Origin: Tolypeutes matacus
Taxonomy: Eukaryota; Chordata; Mammalia; Cingulata; Chlamyphoridae
Assembly: GCA_026826555.1 (NCBI GenBank)
Contig: JAKSZT010054335.1
Span: 2,099,049 to 2,163,048 of the forward strand
Length of the DNA: 64,000 bases
Reading direction: 5' to 3'
Part shown: piece by piece, positions 25,386-37,879 of the stretch
Numbering within the stretch: position 1 is the first letter of the stretch
Layout of the letters: the number at the start of each line of letters is the position of its first letter
Made by a program: the position numbers and the translations under genes
Notes under the pieces: model-generated
Seen by the model: the letters and a program-made list of their open reading frames with translations, nothing else
What the model was told of the DNA's origin: nothing
The model's database searches: none

Positions 25386-26775
25386 AGTAAGCATTCAGAT
25401 GTAATGCAGAATGAAAAAGCTCCTTATGTGTTTTATATGTTAAAATCCTATCAATCAATTGAAATATAAATTACATTGAATATTGCAAGAGTAAAATGCT
25501 GCAAAAACTATGGCTAATAGAAACCATCAACTTCATGTGCAAAAAAGAGAGCTTTCAGATGGTTAAATAAATAAGAAAACATGTAGGCAGTCAAGCAATT
25601 CTTCAGAGAGAGTGAGTCTTACCTAGATGCTATGAGAGCATACTGTATCAGCTTTGGGCTGAGAGATGTTTATAAATATATCAATAACATTATAAGGTAG
25701 AATTTAGAAGAAGAATAGAAATTATGGAGGTTAACTTAAAATTTTGATCTTTGTAGAGTTGTTTGATATACTAGAATTATTCATAAAATTAAGCAAAATA
25801 ACCTTTAAGAATTGTAATTAAACTTTAGTTTAATTAATTCAAGCCGGTCAGGAATCTTCCCAGGAAAATTTCTCTTGAAGAATTCTTCCAATCCTGTGAG
25901 GATGAATTAAAAGCAAACATCAAGATTTCCAACTCAAAATTTTGTAAAGAGGACTCCGAAAGAATATACAGCGATATCCATGCTCAATTACTTTTGACAC
26001 AGACATAATAAAGAACATAAATTAAAAATGAGAAAAGAAAATGTTGGGGGTAGGGAAGAGGGACCACAAACCATATTTTATCTCACTAATCAAACTTTGA
26101 AACAAGATTCTTCGTGAGAATGCTTCACAAAGACACAATCCTTGTTTTAAGAAGACCTTTGAAAAATAGAGGCTAAAATTCAAACCAAAAGCTTGTCAAA
26201 ATGATTACTAGAGATTGCCAACCATTTTCAGAAGTTGAAAGATTTTGAGATTTGTCCAGGCTATGGATTCTAGAGACAAAAATCCTTCTAGAAAACACTT
26301 GGCTGCTGTGCATTCTTCTGTTCCCAAAAGGATTACTGGGAATACTGCGTGCTGGTTTTGCGTTGGATGCGCCAGATATTTAGACATGTAGAGATAACCA
26401 GATGTCTTTTATCTTTTTAATTTGCCAGCACAGGAGAATAACCTGATTTCTACTCACTTTTGCTTTAATTGCTTATCAAGAGATTTCTCAGTTTCACACA
26501 GTCAAGACAGTGAATTTGAAGGAAGAAATATTTATTAAATGAAAAAAAATCAATAAAGAAAAATATCCTATAATTGTCACTAATAAGAAAGCACATGCTG
26601 AAGTCTATGGGTGGTTTAGGAATAGCAATCACACTTTTGTTCACAGCTTTCTGTTGCGTTTTCAGAAAGTAATTACAACGTAGCACCATGTAGCAGAATT
26701 TCTGGCTGTAAGCAGAAAGGGCATTGGCATCATCCGGTTTTTAGCTAAAGGTAAACTACATGGCACTTAAGAGAT
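25386..26775. other. Unassigned AT-rich DNA
   Basis: No recognisable gene or young repeat. Short frames have no domain content. Confidence 0.4.
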
Positions 26776-26782
26776 TTCTTGC

Positions 26783-26974
26783 GGGGCAGATGTAGTTCAA
26801 GTGGTTGAGCGCCTGCTTCCCACATATGAGGTCCCAGGTTCGACCCTCGATACCCCTGAAAAACAAACAAATGAAAACACCAACTTTCATTGGGGAGCAG
26901 ATGTAGCTCAGCGATTGAGCGCTTGTTTCCCATGTACAAGGTGATGGGTTCAATCCCCAGTACCTCCTAAAAAA
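26783..26974 (+). mobile_element. Two tandem tRNA-Ala-like SINE units
   Basis: Unit 1 (26783-26857) and unit 2 (26892-26967) each carry an A-box-like tgtagctca/tgtagttca and a B-box-like ggttcgacc/ggttcaatcc, followed by A-rich tails. They are tRNA-derived but lack a proper acceptor stem and are not tRNA genes. Confidence 0.85.
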
Positions 26975-27204
26975 GGATATATATTGGAATTGGCTTGACA
27001 CATATTTATACAAAGCGCTCAAACTAATAATGCACCCAAGACGCAATAGAAAGGCCACTCTGTCAAAAGAAAGCATAATGATAAACTTTGCAGATGATAA
27101 ACTTCTGCAGATTTTAAAACCAGCATAGTGGAACTACCGATCAGTAGTTGCTTAAGAAAAAGCAGTTCATTTATTGCAACCTGCTGAGCGCACAAATATC
27201 CTTT

Positions 27205-27325
27205 TTTTTTTTTTTTTAATTTATTTTTATTATGGGTAAAAATCAAAATTCTCACAATACATACAAACATTTGCAAAATGATATATAAATATATATGCAT
27301 ATATGTGTATTTGCTTACAAAAATG

Positions 27326-27380
<55 letters not shown>

Positions 27381-27469
27381 TTTTAAGAGGTGCTTAGATT
27401 ACCCAAAATATTACACGGAACCCACTGGGATTCCCATGCTGCCCACCTCCCACACCTCCCACCCTTGTT
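27205..27469 (-). mobile_element. 5'-truncated L1-like 3' end (minus) with TSD
   Basis: A T run at the left (the 3' poly(A)) is followed by an antisense 3' end ('ttagattacccaaaatatta', 'gggattcccatgctgcccac'). The same 3' end recurs at 39.6 kb and, inverted, at 45.3 and 59.5 kb. A (TA)n run at 27327-27372 lies inside. TSD: cacaaatatccttt at 27191-27204 and 27470-27483. Confidence 0.88.
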
Positions 27470-27483
27470 CACAAATATCCTTT

Positions 27484-28799
27484 ACACGGTACTGCCGTGA
27501 AGATTCTCCTACGGTGCCGCTGCAGAGGGGTATGTGCGATGAAAGCTGAGATACAGACGGAGCCTGAGAATTTTCAGAAGCCTTTAATTCCAGTCACAGC
27601 GCTTCATGGCACATTGCTAGATTCGAGCTTAGAGAAAACATTATACTCCAGCGCTTGCGTGGGACCGCAGATGCATGGACAAATATTAGAAATAAGAAAA
27701 TGGAAGTGAAGGCAATAGTCTTAAGCCTATGTCTTAGCCTGGCTTCTCCAGAAGGCAGAGGCGGAGACCAAGCCTCTGGTGGAGAACATCCTCAGGGCTT
27801 GCGATCTCAGGCAGCAGGAATGAGGGCTAGGGGGAGAAAAGCAGGGAAGGGGAGAGGGCCGGTACCAGCATGTGCTGTGGCCCGTTGCTAGAGGGCTGGC
27901 GGCTACCTGAGAAGACATGAGATGCTTCTAGGATTGTCCATCTGGGGGGAAGGCAGGGGACACGTTTCTCCATCAGCCCCTGCCCTGCATTGCTCAAAGC
28001 TTTGCCCGCTGGCCGGCAATGCCCCCACGCTTGTAGCTTGCACATGTGTGGGTGCCACGTGTCGGTGGAGGGGCCAGGGGAGACTGCACGGTGCAAAGCT
28101 GTCACCTGCAGCAGAAGAGGATTGGAAGAGTGGGCTTCTGGAAATACTCAGAGGGCATCGTTTTCAAGCAACGCACAGACAACGAAGTTGCATTCTCACC
28201 AGCGATGGCATCTTTAGTTCCAAGAGTTGAAAAGGAGATAAGCTGCCGCCTTTGTTGGTTACCACAAGAGATAAAGGATAACGTCACCGTGCACACTTCC
28301 CCACCCTGACAGAGTAAACAGAAAATCCTATTCCTGTGCCGGCCTGGGGTGGCTGGAAGCCAGCGTGTTTTAGTATCTCACGTGGGCCGTGCATTGGCCG
28401 CGGGAACCACCAGATGCTGACAGTGCCCAGGAGTGGTTGCTAATGCACCGTGACGTCAGACATAAAAATTAGTGACTCACTTTCATAAATATAATCACAA
28501 TTATAATTAAATTTTAAAATAACATTTCAAATTGTTTTATGATGGTGGCAATCAGTTTGGGTCTAATACTGATTTTTAGCTAACATTGGGCTATTCGGCA
28601 TTTGACCAAAATGTGTCCAACATAATCTGGTTCTAATAATTGCTCTGTTTCCGTGACTGCAGTTGGCAGTGTTCACTCTTTGTTTTGATTACTAGGAAGT
28701 ACATAGGCCAAGTCTGTGTCCCCCTGCTTCAGTCGGCAGGGCCTCCTCGTCTACAATAAGGAATTCTTACACTCCTATTCTTGTTTTCTCTTTGCTTTT
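27484..28799. other. Unassigned sequence; no gene supported
   Basis: GC-richer in 27.7-28.3 kb with overlapping frames on both strands. None shows a known domain. Confidence 0.4.
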
Positions 28800-28960
28800 A
28801 TTTCCTCGTGTGATAATATCAAATTTTTTAAATAGTGCAGAGTTAAGAAGTTAGAAATAGCATCTCCTGCCCCACCGCTCCCCACCCGTCCCCACTCCTC
28901 CAAGGCCAACGACTTTCATTTCTACCGTCCTTTCTTCTGGCTATTCCTAATGATGTCAGA
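28800..28960 (-). mobile_element. Old antisense L1 3' fragment
   Basis: 'agaagttagaaatagcatct' plus 'ccaacgactttcatttctac' resembles the antisense 3' part of old L1 elements also seen near 41.1 and 61.2 kb. Confidence 0.4.
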
Positions 28961-29905
28961 TAATATGCTTCCACTGCTGCCTCATGATGTGTCAGTTTTA
29001 GACATTATTGATTTCCTGGTCTGGTAGCTGAGGATTTAGCTCATGCATACCTCCTTCTCCTCCCCACATCCTCTCACTGTGGGTTAAATCACTAGTCAGT
29101 CATCTCACACTAGTAGGACTATAGAAATGGTTTTCACTGCTAAGCCAATGTTTTGTTTTTCTGGAGTTGATAGTGGCTTCTTTTTTCCATCCACTTAGCT
29201 TTTTTTATAACTAATTTTCCAAAATACTCTGATTGGATATGTCATGGCTCCCCCAATAATGTTTCAAAATCTCAGAAACAGGTCCACACATCGCCAGTTC
29301 GTGTTTTTCCTGGAGGTCTGTCCGGCTTGGCTGCTCGGGGTTCCTGGAGCTCCTTCTGCCGCTCTTCCGTGCCAAACCCCGTTCCCACGACCCTGGGGCT
29401 CCCCTTTCTTGGTTACCCCCTCATTTCACTGAAGCCCATGTTCTGTCTTTTCCCGTAAAGGGTAAACGAGTGGTAAATGTTCAGGCCCTTACCCGTCTAC
29501 AATGAACTGTATTTCACCCTGGAGCCGATCCATACTTGGGCCGCCTGAGCATGACGTTTCGCAAGCCTGTGAAGCTGCCACCCCACTGCGTTTCATCAGC
29601 CACGGTGACACCACGTCCATTTCTGTTCTTCTCTATTGCCTGTTTCTTCTTCCCGAAAATTTCCCAAGAAACACCCTTGCCGATCTGAAACCTCATCACG
29701 ACGCTCTCGGGGGACATGCAGTGGGAGGCTCCAGCGTCGCTGCTGCTGCCCTGTGGCGAGGTCCTCGCCAGCACTCCTTTCTGTTCTTGGATTCCTTTGG
29801 TCACGGTTTGGGCACCATCCTGCACACCTCCCCGCACCAGTGGCCTCTAACTTTTCTATCTTTCCGCTCCTATTGGCCATTTCTTCGAGAAGATATATGC
29901 TTAAT
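28961..29905. other. Unassigned sequence; no gene supported
   Basis: A 164-codon frame begins at 29502 but overlaps equally long frames on the other strand and has no recognisable motif. Its end runs into the MIR below. Confidence 0.4.
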
Positions 29906-30045
29906 GCTAAGGTCTGGGCCCAAGAGTCAGTTGCTGGATTCAAATCCTGGCTGCTCCTTGCAAGTTTATTTAAGCTCCGTGCCTCAGTTTCCCTAGCTGT
30001 AAAATAGGGATCATAACATTCCCTGCTTCAGAGAATTGTGAGGAG
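29906..30045 (+). mobile_element. MIR SINE
   Basis: 'gctggattcaaatcctggct', then 'tgcctcagtttccctagctg' and 'taaaatagggatcataacat' is classic MIR. Confidence 0.9.
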
Positions 30046-30360
30046 AAAAATTTAGTGTATATGAAGCTCTTAGGCCAGCTCCTTGGAAAAGAATAAAAAT
30101 TATTACTGTCTTTTTCCTATTAGTTTCTCTATTCATCTTTATCTTCCAAGCCTTCTGTTAAATTTCTATTATATTTTTAATTTGAAATATTTCTTTCCAA
30201 TTTGAAATTTCTGACATTATATTTTTAATTTCTAAGAGCTTTTCCTGCTTTCTGATTGAATCCCCCCACCCCCATCTTATTCTTGCTTTGGCGATCCATA
30301 TACTTTTTTAAAAAAAAATCTCTCTGAGAATGTTTATTACCTGGTTTGTTTTGATTTTTT

Positions 30361-30594
30361 AAAAGATTTGTTTTATTTATTTCTCCCCCCATCATTATTT
30401 TGTGCTTGCTGTCTGCTCTCTGTATGCTCGGCTTCTTTTTAGGAGGCACCGGGAACTGAATTTGGGACTCCCATGTGGGAGGCAGGTGCCCAAAATGATT
30501 TTTTTTTTTTTTTTTTTTGGAGGTACTAGGGATTGAACCTGGGACCTCGTACATGGAAAGCAGACACTCAACCACTGAGCTGCACTGGCTCCCC
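30361..30594 (-). mobile_element. Nested pair of antisense xenarthran SINEs
   Basis: The left SINE (about 30361-30493) is cut off in its tRNA part at 'ggcaggtgcccaa', where a second antisense SINE with a long T run (about 30499-30594) begins. The second has a well-kept tRNA-like half (ggtactagggattgaacctg). Confidence 0.8.
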
Positions 30595-30599
30595 TATTT

Positions 30600-31875
30600 A
30601 GTTTTTCATGCCCCATATTTCTCTCTCTCCTCTGAGTTCCTTTTCTTCTGGATATTACTTCCAGTCCCCGTCTTCCCTAAAGGAAGATTGCAGGTTTGCT
30701 CTAAGTACAGTGCCGTACAGGGGATCCCGGCTGCTTGCTGTTGAAGGAAAACCGCCAAGCCAGCCTGCTGTGAAGTCCACGCTTTTGAGCCCACCGTGGT
30801 CTCTCTTTGTGCCACTGTTTACTTTGCTCATAAGCCCGCAGTAATCAGCTGCTTTCACAGGGCAGGCAATCGCACACACTGTGTTATCAGAGCCTCTTCC
30901 ATTTTGGTGAGCATTCACACGAGAGGCAGATACGTTCAGATTTGGGGCTCATTCCAAGAGATTTATGGGCGTACTTCTCCAAGACTTCTTGACAACAATT
31001 TTTAAATATTATTCCTTCCATTTCCCTTAAAGTGTGGCCAGGGCATAAGCTACTGCCTAGGGATAAGTGTAGATTCTGACCCTGGGTGATCTTTCCTTCT
31101 GGACAATATGATAAACTTATTGAATTCTATCACCTAGGGGGAGTCTTCTTTACTATACTTTAGGGACACTCCCGAGACTGCTGAGAGGGGCTGCAAATGG
31201 TGCATCTAGCTCAGGCTGGTGCAAGCAAAGTGCACACCCATCTATCCCTAAGCCAGGCAAGAGTGTTTTCTTCCCCAGGGAACTTCCTGTGAGGTTAGAG
31301 GCCTGGATGGAGAGAGGAAGGTGTCAGGTTGTCGGGATTAGGGATGATGTGGGAGCAAACCCGCTTGGATTAGGTCCTCTACATACCACTTCCGCTTTAT
31401 GATGTAGTTCTGTTTGTCCCTTGCTTGAAGGTTAACTAGTCAGATCATAACAAACAGCAAGAGTGTCACGGCAAGCTGGCATCCCATAGTCTTCCCAGGA
31501 GCCCAGTAGCAATCCAAGAGTTCTTTCTTGCTGGAGAAGCAAGGATCTCACTCAGCCTCCTAGGCACGGCTGCCGGGCTCCTGTCAAGGCTGGCTGCAGG
31601 CTCCACCGGGCGTCCTGATCTGCTCCGGGCACTTTCAGCCACGTCCCCATTTGGAGGGTCATAAGGGCATAGTGACAGAGCCACTAGGCTTGCATCTCCA
31701 ACTACCTTTAGAACCTTCTCTTGCTCTGAACCCCAAAAGTGGAAACTTTCCTGTTTCCCAGTATATGGGTCGAGCAGAGCAAACAAATATGGTATATGCT
31801 GTTGCAATCACCCAAAAGACCCCTCGGGGATTGATATTCCTTTATTGGTGGGGCAGCGGGTAATGCGGTACTTTC
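30600..31875. other. Unassigned sequence; no gene supported
   Basis: No recognisable coding content or named repeat. Confidence 0.4.
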
Positions 31876-31879
31876 CGTG

Positions 31880-32315
31880 CTTTAAAACTCTCCCTTCAAG
31901 TCTAATTCCCCTCTCCTAGGATGTGGGCTGAAAGCGATACCCTACGGCTTAGGAAGAGGATGTGGTCTCTGCCTGGCTTGCTCTCTCTGGGGATGGGCAC
32001 CCTTGGAACCCTACGCCATGCTGTGAGGAAGCCCGGGCCACGTGCAGGCCCTGCCAATGGCTCCAGGCAGGCCGCGAGCCTGCACCTGGCCTCGATTGCC
32101 AGGCGTGAATGAACGAGCCTTCAACTAATCCCAGGCCCCAGGCTTCAAGTCTTCCAGCCGAAGCCGTGGATGTGGAGCCAACACAAGGTCTTCCCCTTGG
32201 GCCTTGTCTGAATTCCTGACTCAGAAATTTAAAAAAAAAATGAGTATTATGGTTTTAAGCCACTATGTTTTAGGGTAAGTTGTTATGCAGCTGTAGGTAA
32301 CTAATACATTGGAGT
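31880..32315 (+). mobile_element. MaLR-type (MLT1-like) LTR relic
   Basis: The right end 'ggttttaagccactatgttt', 'agggtaagttgttatgcagc' and 'taggtaactaatacattgga' is the standard 3' end of MLT1-class LTRs. Solo LTR, no internal genes. Confidence 0.7.
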
Positions 32316-32689
32316 AAATTGTCCTTTCCTTTGGAGGTGGTCGTCCCACATGACCCTGATCACTGGATGTCATAATCTTCCCTGAGGTGGGCAACTCCAG
32401 GATTTTCTCTGGATTTATCTTGCACTTTCTATTCAGCATTGTTTCATCACAACATGTAAGGTTTTTGCTGTTGCTGCTTTCCAGGTCCTTTTGCATGATA
32501 TTAACAAGGTGGACCAAAGTGACGGCTCTTGGATGGTGAGATGTCGGATTAGGGTGAGGCAAATCATCCAAAAGTAACATTACCCCCAGGCAAGAAGGCA
32601 AAGCATACTCTGCCCCTTTCAGCTGAAAGCAAGCTGCTTCTGGTGACCTCTCTGTACCAAAAGGAAGAAAACGATGTTTTCTTGATTGA

Positions 32690-32887
32690 GGGTCGGCAAA
32701 CTAAAGCCCCCTGAGCCGGCTGCTTTTATAAACAGTTTTATTGGCGCGCAGCCACGTCTGTTTAGCTGCTCATCCTTTACGGCTGCTTTCAAGCTAACAA
32801 GGGCAGAGTGGAGTAGCTGTGACGCAGATCATACAGCCAGCAAACCTAAAGTACTATCTGGCCCCTTAAGAAAAAGTTTGCCGACCC
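32690..32887 (+). mobile_element. hAT-type nonautonomous DNA transposon
   Basis: Perfect 13-bp terminal inverted repeats: gggtcggcaaact at 32690-32702 and agtttgccgaccc at 32875-32887. The interior ('ttttattggcgcgcagccac' then 'actatctggcccctta') is typical of this old family. A second diverged copy, inverted, is at 37716-37879. Confidence 0.8.
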
Positions 32888-32889
32888 TG

Positions 32890-34920
32890 TTCTAGATCAC
32901 TACCTGCATGCTAAATGCCAGGACTGTAGGGATTTGCTTCAGCAAAGGAACCAAACATAGAGGGAAACACAATCGCAGGCACTATCTGATTTAGTTGTAA
33001 CTTACCACTGTTATTCTCTAAGACCTACCGGTTGTTTATACTGAATTGGAGAAGTAAAAGGAGATATGGCAGAAGCCAACCTAGCTGCCTCTTTCATCTC
33101 TCTGATGGGCGCTGATCGCTGCTGCTGCCCCATGGGACAGAGTACTGCTTTGTGTTTCTCCCTTGGAAGGGCGGCCGGCCTCGACGGCGTCCCCCTGGGC
33201 CTTTCTCACAGTATCCAGGACTCTGTGTCTGAAAGCCAGTGAGGAGCCCTGCCCTCTGCTGAGTGCCCGGCGTCACGCGGCACCTGAAGCCTGGACTCAC
33301 AGGGTGGGCCCAGGACTCTGTTCAGTCTGCAGAGAAACGGGTCATGTCCAAACACTGTCACTCTCAGAAGCACCTGCTCTAAGGCTGCCCACCGTTATTG
33401 CCCACGTCTTTTGGCTTTGCTGTTGCTTGCATTTGACATCCTCTTATTTTCCCAGTGCATGTTACTCCAAAATTGGCTTCCGGTCCATTTGGGAAAGGCT
33501 AGGAAGAAGGCTCTTTGAGTGATGGTATTGCAGAGATCTTCTTCAAAGGTGTGTGATTTCCTCACTTTCAACCTGGTCCTGAGAAAGGGCTCACTTCTGA
33601 GAATTTGGGAAGAGCCTATGTTCCCATTACAGCAATGCAAGACAGATCTGTTTAGTGCCAGACCTGTGTTTTCTTGAATAAGACTTGATATGATTCCTGG
33701 GATCACCATGATTGAAAAACACAGCCAGAGGCTTCTGAATGCCAGATCATTCCCTGAGCCCTGATCACCTTCCTTTTTCTGTTGATTTTTATAATGGGCA
33801 CATCCATGATGATTCTGTTAGGCAAAAAGTCCATGCTTAGTCTACCCTCTTCCCTAGCAGGATCAGGGATTATGTTTCAATTACAGCACCTTCCACCATC
33901 ATTCCAGATGAAAGCATTTTCCTCAGGAAAGAGAGGTAGATTTCCATGCCAGAGGGCAGTGAACGACGAGGAGCAGGTCCTCTGCCTCCTCCCGCACGTC
34001 CCATTTCCCCTGGTTCTCACTCTATCTCAATCAATGCTTGGACTTTCACGTGAGCCTTTTGGCAGATTTGTGAATTCAACTTGTTACAATTAAGACACCT
34101 GCGGATTCATGCTCTGAATTAGTTCCCAGGGGTCTGAGCCTTGCATCTGTGAGTGCTAAAAAGTATTTTTTTACAACGTGGTCTCAGAAAGTTTCACTGT
34201 AACTTGAAGATGAAAGTTGCAATATTTGAGTGCTGTTTTCTTGCTCTAAGTTGCTTGGTGCCTTCAGAATCAGCCATTCTATCCTCTGGTCCAATATTTC
34301 TCATCCTTTTTAGATCAGTGGATGGCTGCAGCTTCCTGCCACCCACCCCCTGATGCCTGACCAGGCTCTGTCTTCAGTGGGTACATGTTGTGAGATGGTA
34401 ACTTGACAAATTGTTTCACCATTCTATGGCATGGGCTGCCATTTTCCCCTCCTAGAATAGGGAGGGGAGTCTCACTTCCTGGACATTAATTCCGAATATT
34501 CAGCATGTCTGCATTTCTCTCTAGCACTCATTTCCACATCATTAATCTTCTCGACTTGTAAACAACCCAGACTGAGTCAGACAACTTCAGCCAAGAAAGG
34601 CCGCAGGGGCAGAATCTGGATAGCTTGCAGAATGGAAGAAAGAAGGGCCACTGGCCCTCAGGAGTAAAGGAGCTTCAGCTCTGGAAGCTCTGAGTCCTCT
34701 CTCTAGGACATGGGCCACACCATCAATCAGCTGCACCCATCTCTGTGTGTCCTCATTTAAATTTTCAAATTCTGGTTGACCTAGTTTAGGTCAGGCTAGG
34801 ATCAATCACCCTTAGATGAATCATGTTGAGGGGAACTGGGAGAAGACTAGTCTATGGTCCAAGGATCATCGTGAGCCAAGAAAACCCCCCAGTTTGTGTC
34901 TTTAGCAGTGTCACTTGCTG
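32890..34920. other. Unassigned, probably largely unique DNA
   Basis: No gene, no nameable repeat. Short frames on both strands only. Confidence 0.4.
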
Positions 34921-34924
34921 TTGT

Positions 34925-35240
34925 TCATAGGCTAAATTCAAACTCTTAGAATTTAAGGCTTTTCATCGCAGCGTCAAAGGGCCCTTGCTTCCAGACGTCT
35001 CGTTCCTAACTTGCCCAGTTTCTCTGTTCCACACTAACTGATAGTCTTGAGCCCTGAATACTCTCTGTTCATTCCCAACTCTGCCTTTGCTTAAGCGCCT
35101 CCTGCACTCCTCAAGCACTACAGCTTCCTGGATTTTGAAGCCTAAGCCGTCCTCCTTCAGGAAGTCTTCCTGAACACATATGTGACACTTAAGATGTTTT
35201 TCTGTTATTGCCACCTTTTTTTTCCTATGCTATATATTGT
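34925..35240 (+). mobile_element. L2-type LINE fragment
   Basis: 'ttcaaactcttagaatttaa' and 'tcctccttcaggaagtcttc' followed by 'ctgaacacat' is L2-like wording. Confidence 0.5.
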
Positions 35241-35600
35241 CTCCTTGTGTCACTCAGGGACGCAGCATGTAATAGCTGACACAATAAAACGGGAAACTTG
35301 AGGAAAGTTTAATGAAAGGACCATTTACAAAGATGAGAGCAGGGTGAAGGGAGAGTACAGGCTGCTGAGGCAAGTGACAGCAGGGCTTCTTTACCAGCCC
35401 TGGGTCTGAAGGGATCCTCTGAAGCTGGGACCTGGGACCTCCTGTCTGGAGATGCAGGCAGCTTCCAGTGCTGCTGGCATTACTCTCCTCCCTCCTTATG
35501 AGCTCCTGCTCGTGCTCTCCGTTGGCTGAATCCAGAGGTTCATAGAGGGTGGCTTCCCTAACACAGAGAAGGGGGACAAACAAAATATCCTGTACACGCC

Positions 35601-35686
35601 TTAATTAGACAGATTATCATCTTCTTGAGGTCAGGAACCATGTTTAATTAGATAGCTTATCATTTTCTTGAGGTCAGGAACTATGT
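35601..35686. repeat. Tandem duplication of a 43-bp unit
   Basis: Two adjacent copies, 35601-35643 and 35644-35686, each starting ttaattaga and ending with aggtcaggaa(c/c)(c/t)atgt. They differ at only a few positions, so this is a local tandem duplication. Confidence 0.85.
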
Positions 35687-35759
35687 TTTTGTTTTATCCT
35701 TCTCTTTACCTCCTATGATGTCTAGAAAATTAGTAGATGCTCAATAAATGTCTGTGACC

Positions 35760-37710
35760 AATTGGGGTTTGACAAATGATGGAACAATATAGGATGAGGA
35801 AAACGCCTGCTTCTCTGCTCATTCTCACTTGTCCCACTTGATTGTCACATTTCAGAATACAGACTGAGCCATCTTTACTGGAGGCTGGGCCCCTGTGTGG
35901 TCAGGGGTCTAGACTGTTCATCCTCCAAGCCTCGTGTGTTGAATCAGAGTGTACCTCACAGGGCAGGTCCTGCCGTCTTGCTTTTCTTTGCTCTGTTCTA
36001 TTCACACATGTTCACAGCATGCCCAGGGCTTTGGGCTTGGGCGTGACCCTCTGGAATAAGGCTTGATTTTGATTTAGGAGAGGTAGTGGAATTCTTAGGC
36101 CATACCCAGAGTTACCAGAGCCCTACACCAGGGGAACGAGGCATTAGTGGAACTGTGCTTCCTCCTATCTTCTGTTGCTCCCTGTGGGGTCACTGCATTG
36201 CACAATTCCTGGGGATACAAACGGCACTCTCTACAGTTTTGCAACACAGTTGGTCAAGATCAGATTTAGATGTCTGAGTCTCTTGCTGTAAAATAATTAA
36301 AACCTCATGTCCTGCCTGGCATGTGGGCGTATTCTCTGCAAACGGACGTCTACGCACAGAACTAGTCGGAGGCTCTGGCATTGGCGACGGCCTCCTAGTG
36401 TTCACATTTCCCATTGCAAGTGTGGCTGAAGCTGACATGATCAAGTAAAGGACTTTGAGGGTTGGGGTTGATTTGGCCAGAACCTCAAACTGATTCCGGA
36501 AAAATCTTGTCCTGCTTTAACATCGAGAGGCTTACCTCAGCTTAAGGAAGTCTAGACTGCAAGAGGGACCCCTTTTCCGATGGACAGTGGACAGTGGACA
36601 GTGGACTAGCTCTCCCTTAGCCAGGACAGGCTAACCTTGAAATAGGCAAAGTATATGTATGCAGGATTCTAAAGGCGTGACTGGGTATTTCCATGCCCAG
36701 GTTCATATCCATATTCGTATTTATATCTAAGTATCTTTAATATAATAGCTTATTCCCCCCCCCCTCCTATTTCTCAGATAGGAGCTGGGTCTCTGAAATC
36801 CTTTTAAGTCTTACAGACCAGGACTTAAAACTGAAAATTCATGTAAGCTCCACGTGGGCCTCAGAAAGCTGGTGTCTGAGATTTGGGGACTTCAAATATG
36901 CCATCAGTGTGTTGAATCAACAGGACTCAAAAGGTGTAAACAGCATTTTCCTTGGCTGATAACTTCCCATTATCCTCCGAGCTTTGGCAATCCATTCTAC
37001 ATACGTTTTCTGTTGGGAACCCACAAAGTCTCCTTGGGCAGGATTAGAAATCCTCCAGTCAGCTCTCTCATCTGGTCCATGGAAAAGAATCCCACATTCT
37101 TTGCCAAAATCAGCTCTGGAAGTGTAGATCCATCCCAAAATAGTGGCAATCCCCCTCCCCTCCACAGCAGCTACTGGCCTACCTCTCATGTCTAGATTCC
37201 TGGGTGGAAGTTGGATGCCAATACCTGGAGCCTCTGGAGCCCCAGGTGTTCATGTTGCACTCTCTGGGTGACCCCCTGGGTACCTCTCTACCAGGCTTGA
37301 GGGGACAGGCAGGCACCCACCATGCTTGCCTCCTCCCCACCCAGGGTGGGGGCACCCGTGCACACCAGTGGTCCCCTGGGAAGATCTCCTCTTCAGAACG
37401 CTCCCTTATTTTCTTCGATCCAATCCTTTCGTTCCCATTGTAGGTGACGGGTCTCAAGAGTTGTGAAGCTTGTTTTTTTGCAAACAGCATGAAGTATATA
37501 CTGTTAACGTTTTGCATGAGTGAGCAGCTTTTGTTACTACAAATTCTAACCCTGTTTTTCTTGTTTTGAATGGCATCCAGGCTCAAGGTTAAACTAACCT
37601 GGGGATTTTAGTGGCTTGTCCACAGGCCTCACTTCCCAAGTTGTGCCGCGCAGTCTGGTCTCCCTCCACACGGCTGTAGGCACCGAATTCCCAGATCCTG
37701 TGAGCCCTGG
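35760..37710. other. Unassigned sequence with a short tandem 'ggacagt' array at about 36580-36604
   Basis: The 7-bp unit ggacagt is repeated about three to four times. Otherwise nothing recognisable as gene or repeat. Confidence 0.4.
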
Positions 37711-37715
37711 CTTAT

Positions 37716-37879
37716 GGGGGTCAGCAAACTGGGCCAGAAAGTAAACGTTTTAGGATGTATGAGCTATACTGTCTCTGTCACAACTACTCAACTCTGTCAT
37801 GGTAGTTCCAAAAAAACCCTATTTATAAAAGTAGACGGTGGGCCAGATTTGGCCTGCAGGTTGTAGTTTGCCAACCCCT
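37716..37879 (-). mobile_element. hAT-type nonautonomous DNA transposon, second copy
   Basis: Ends ggggtcagcaaact and agtttgccaacccc are near-perfect inverted repeats. The interior (tactcaactctgtcatggta, then atttggcctgcaggttg) is the reverse complement of the family at 32.7 kb. Confidence 0.8.

Noticed and set aside
26892..26967. Possible tRNA-Ala gene
   Set aside because: A- and B-box-like blocks exist, but the acceptor stem does not pair properly, there are extra bases at the start, and an A tail follows; it is a SINE unit.
29502..29996. 164-codon open frame
   Set aside because: Both strands are open here, there is no motif, and the 3' end is a MIR element.
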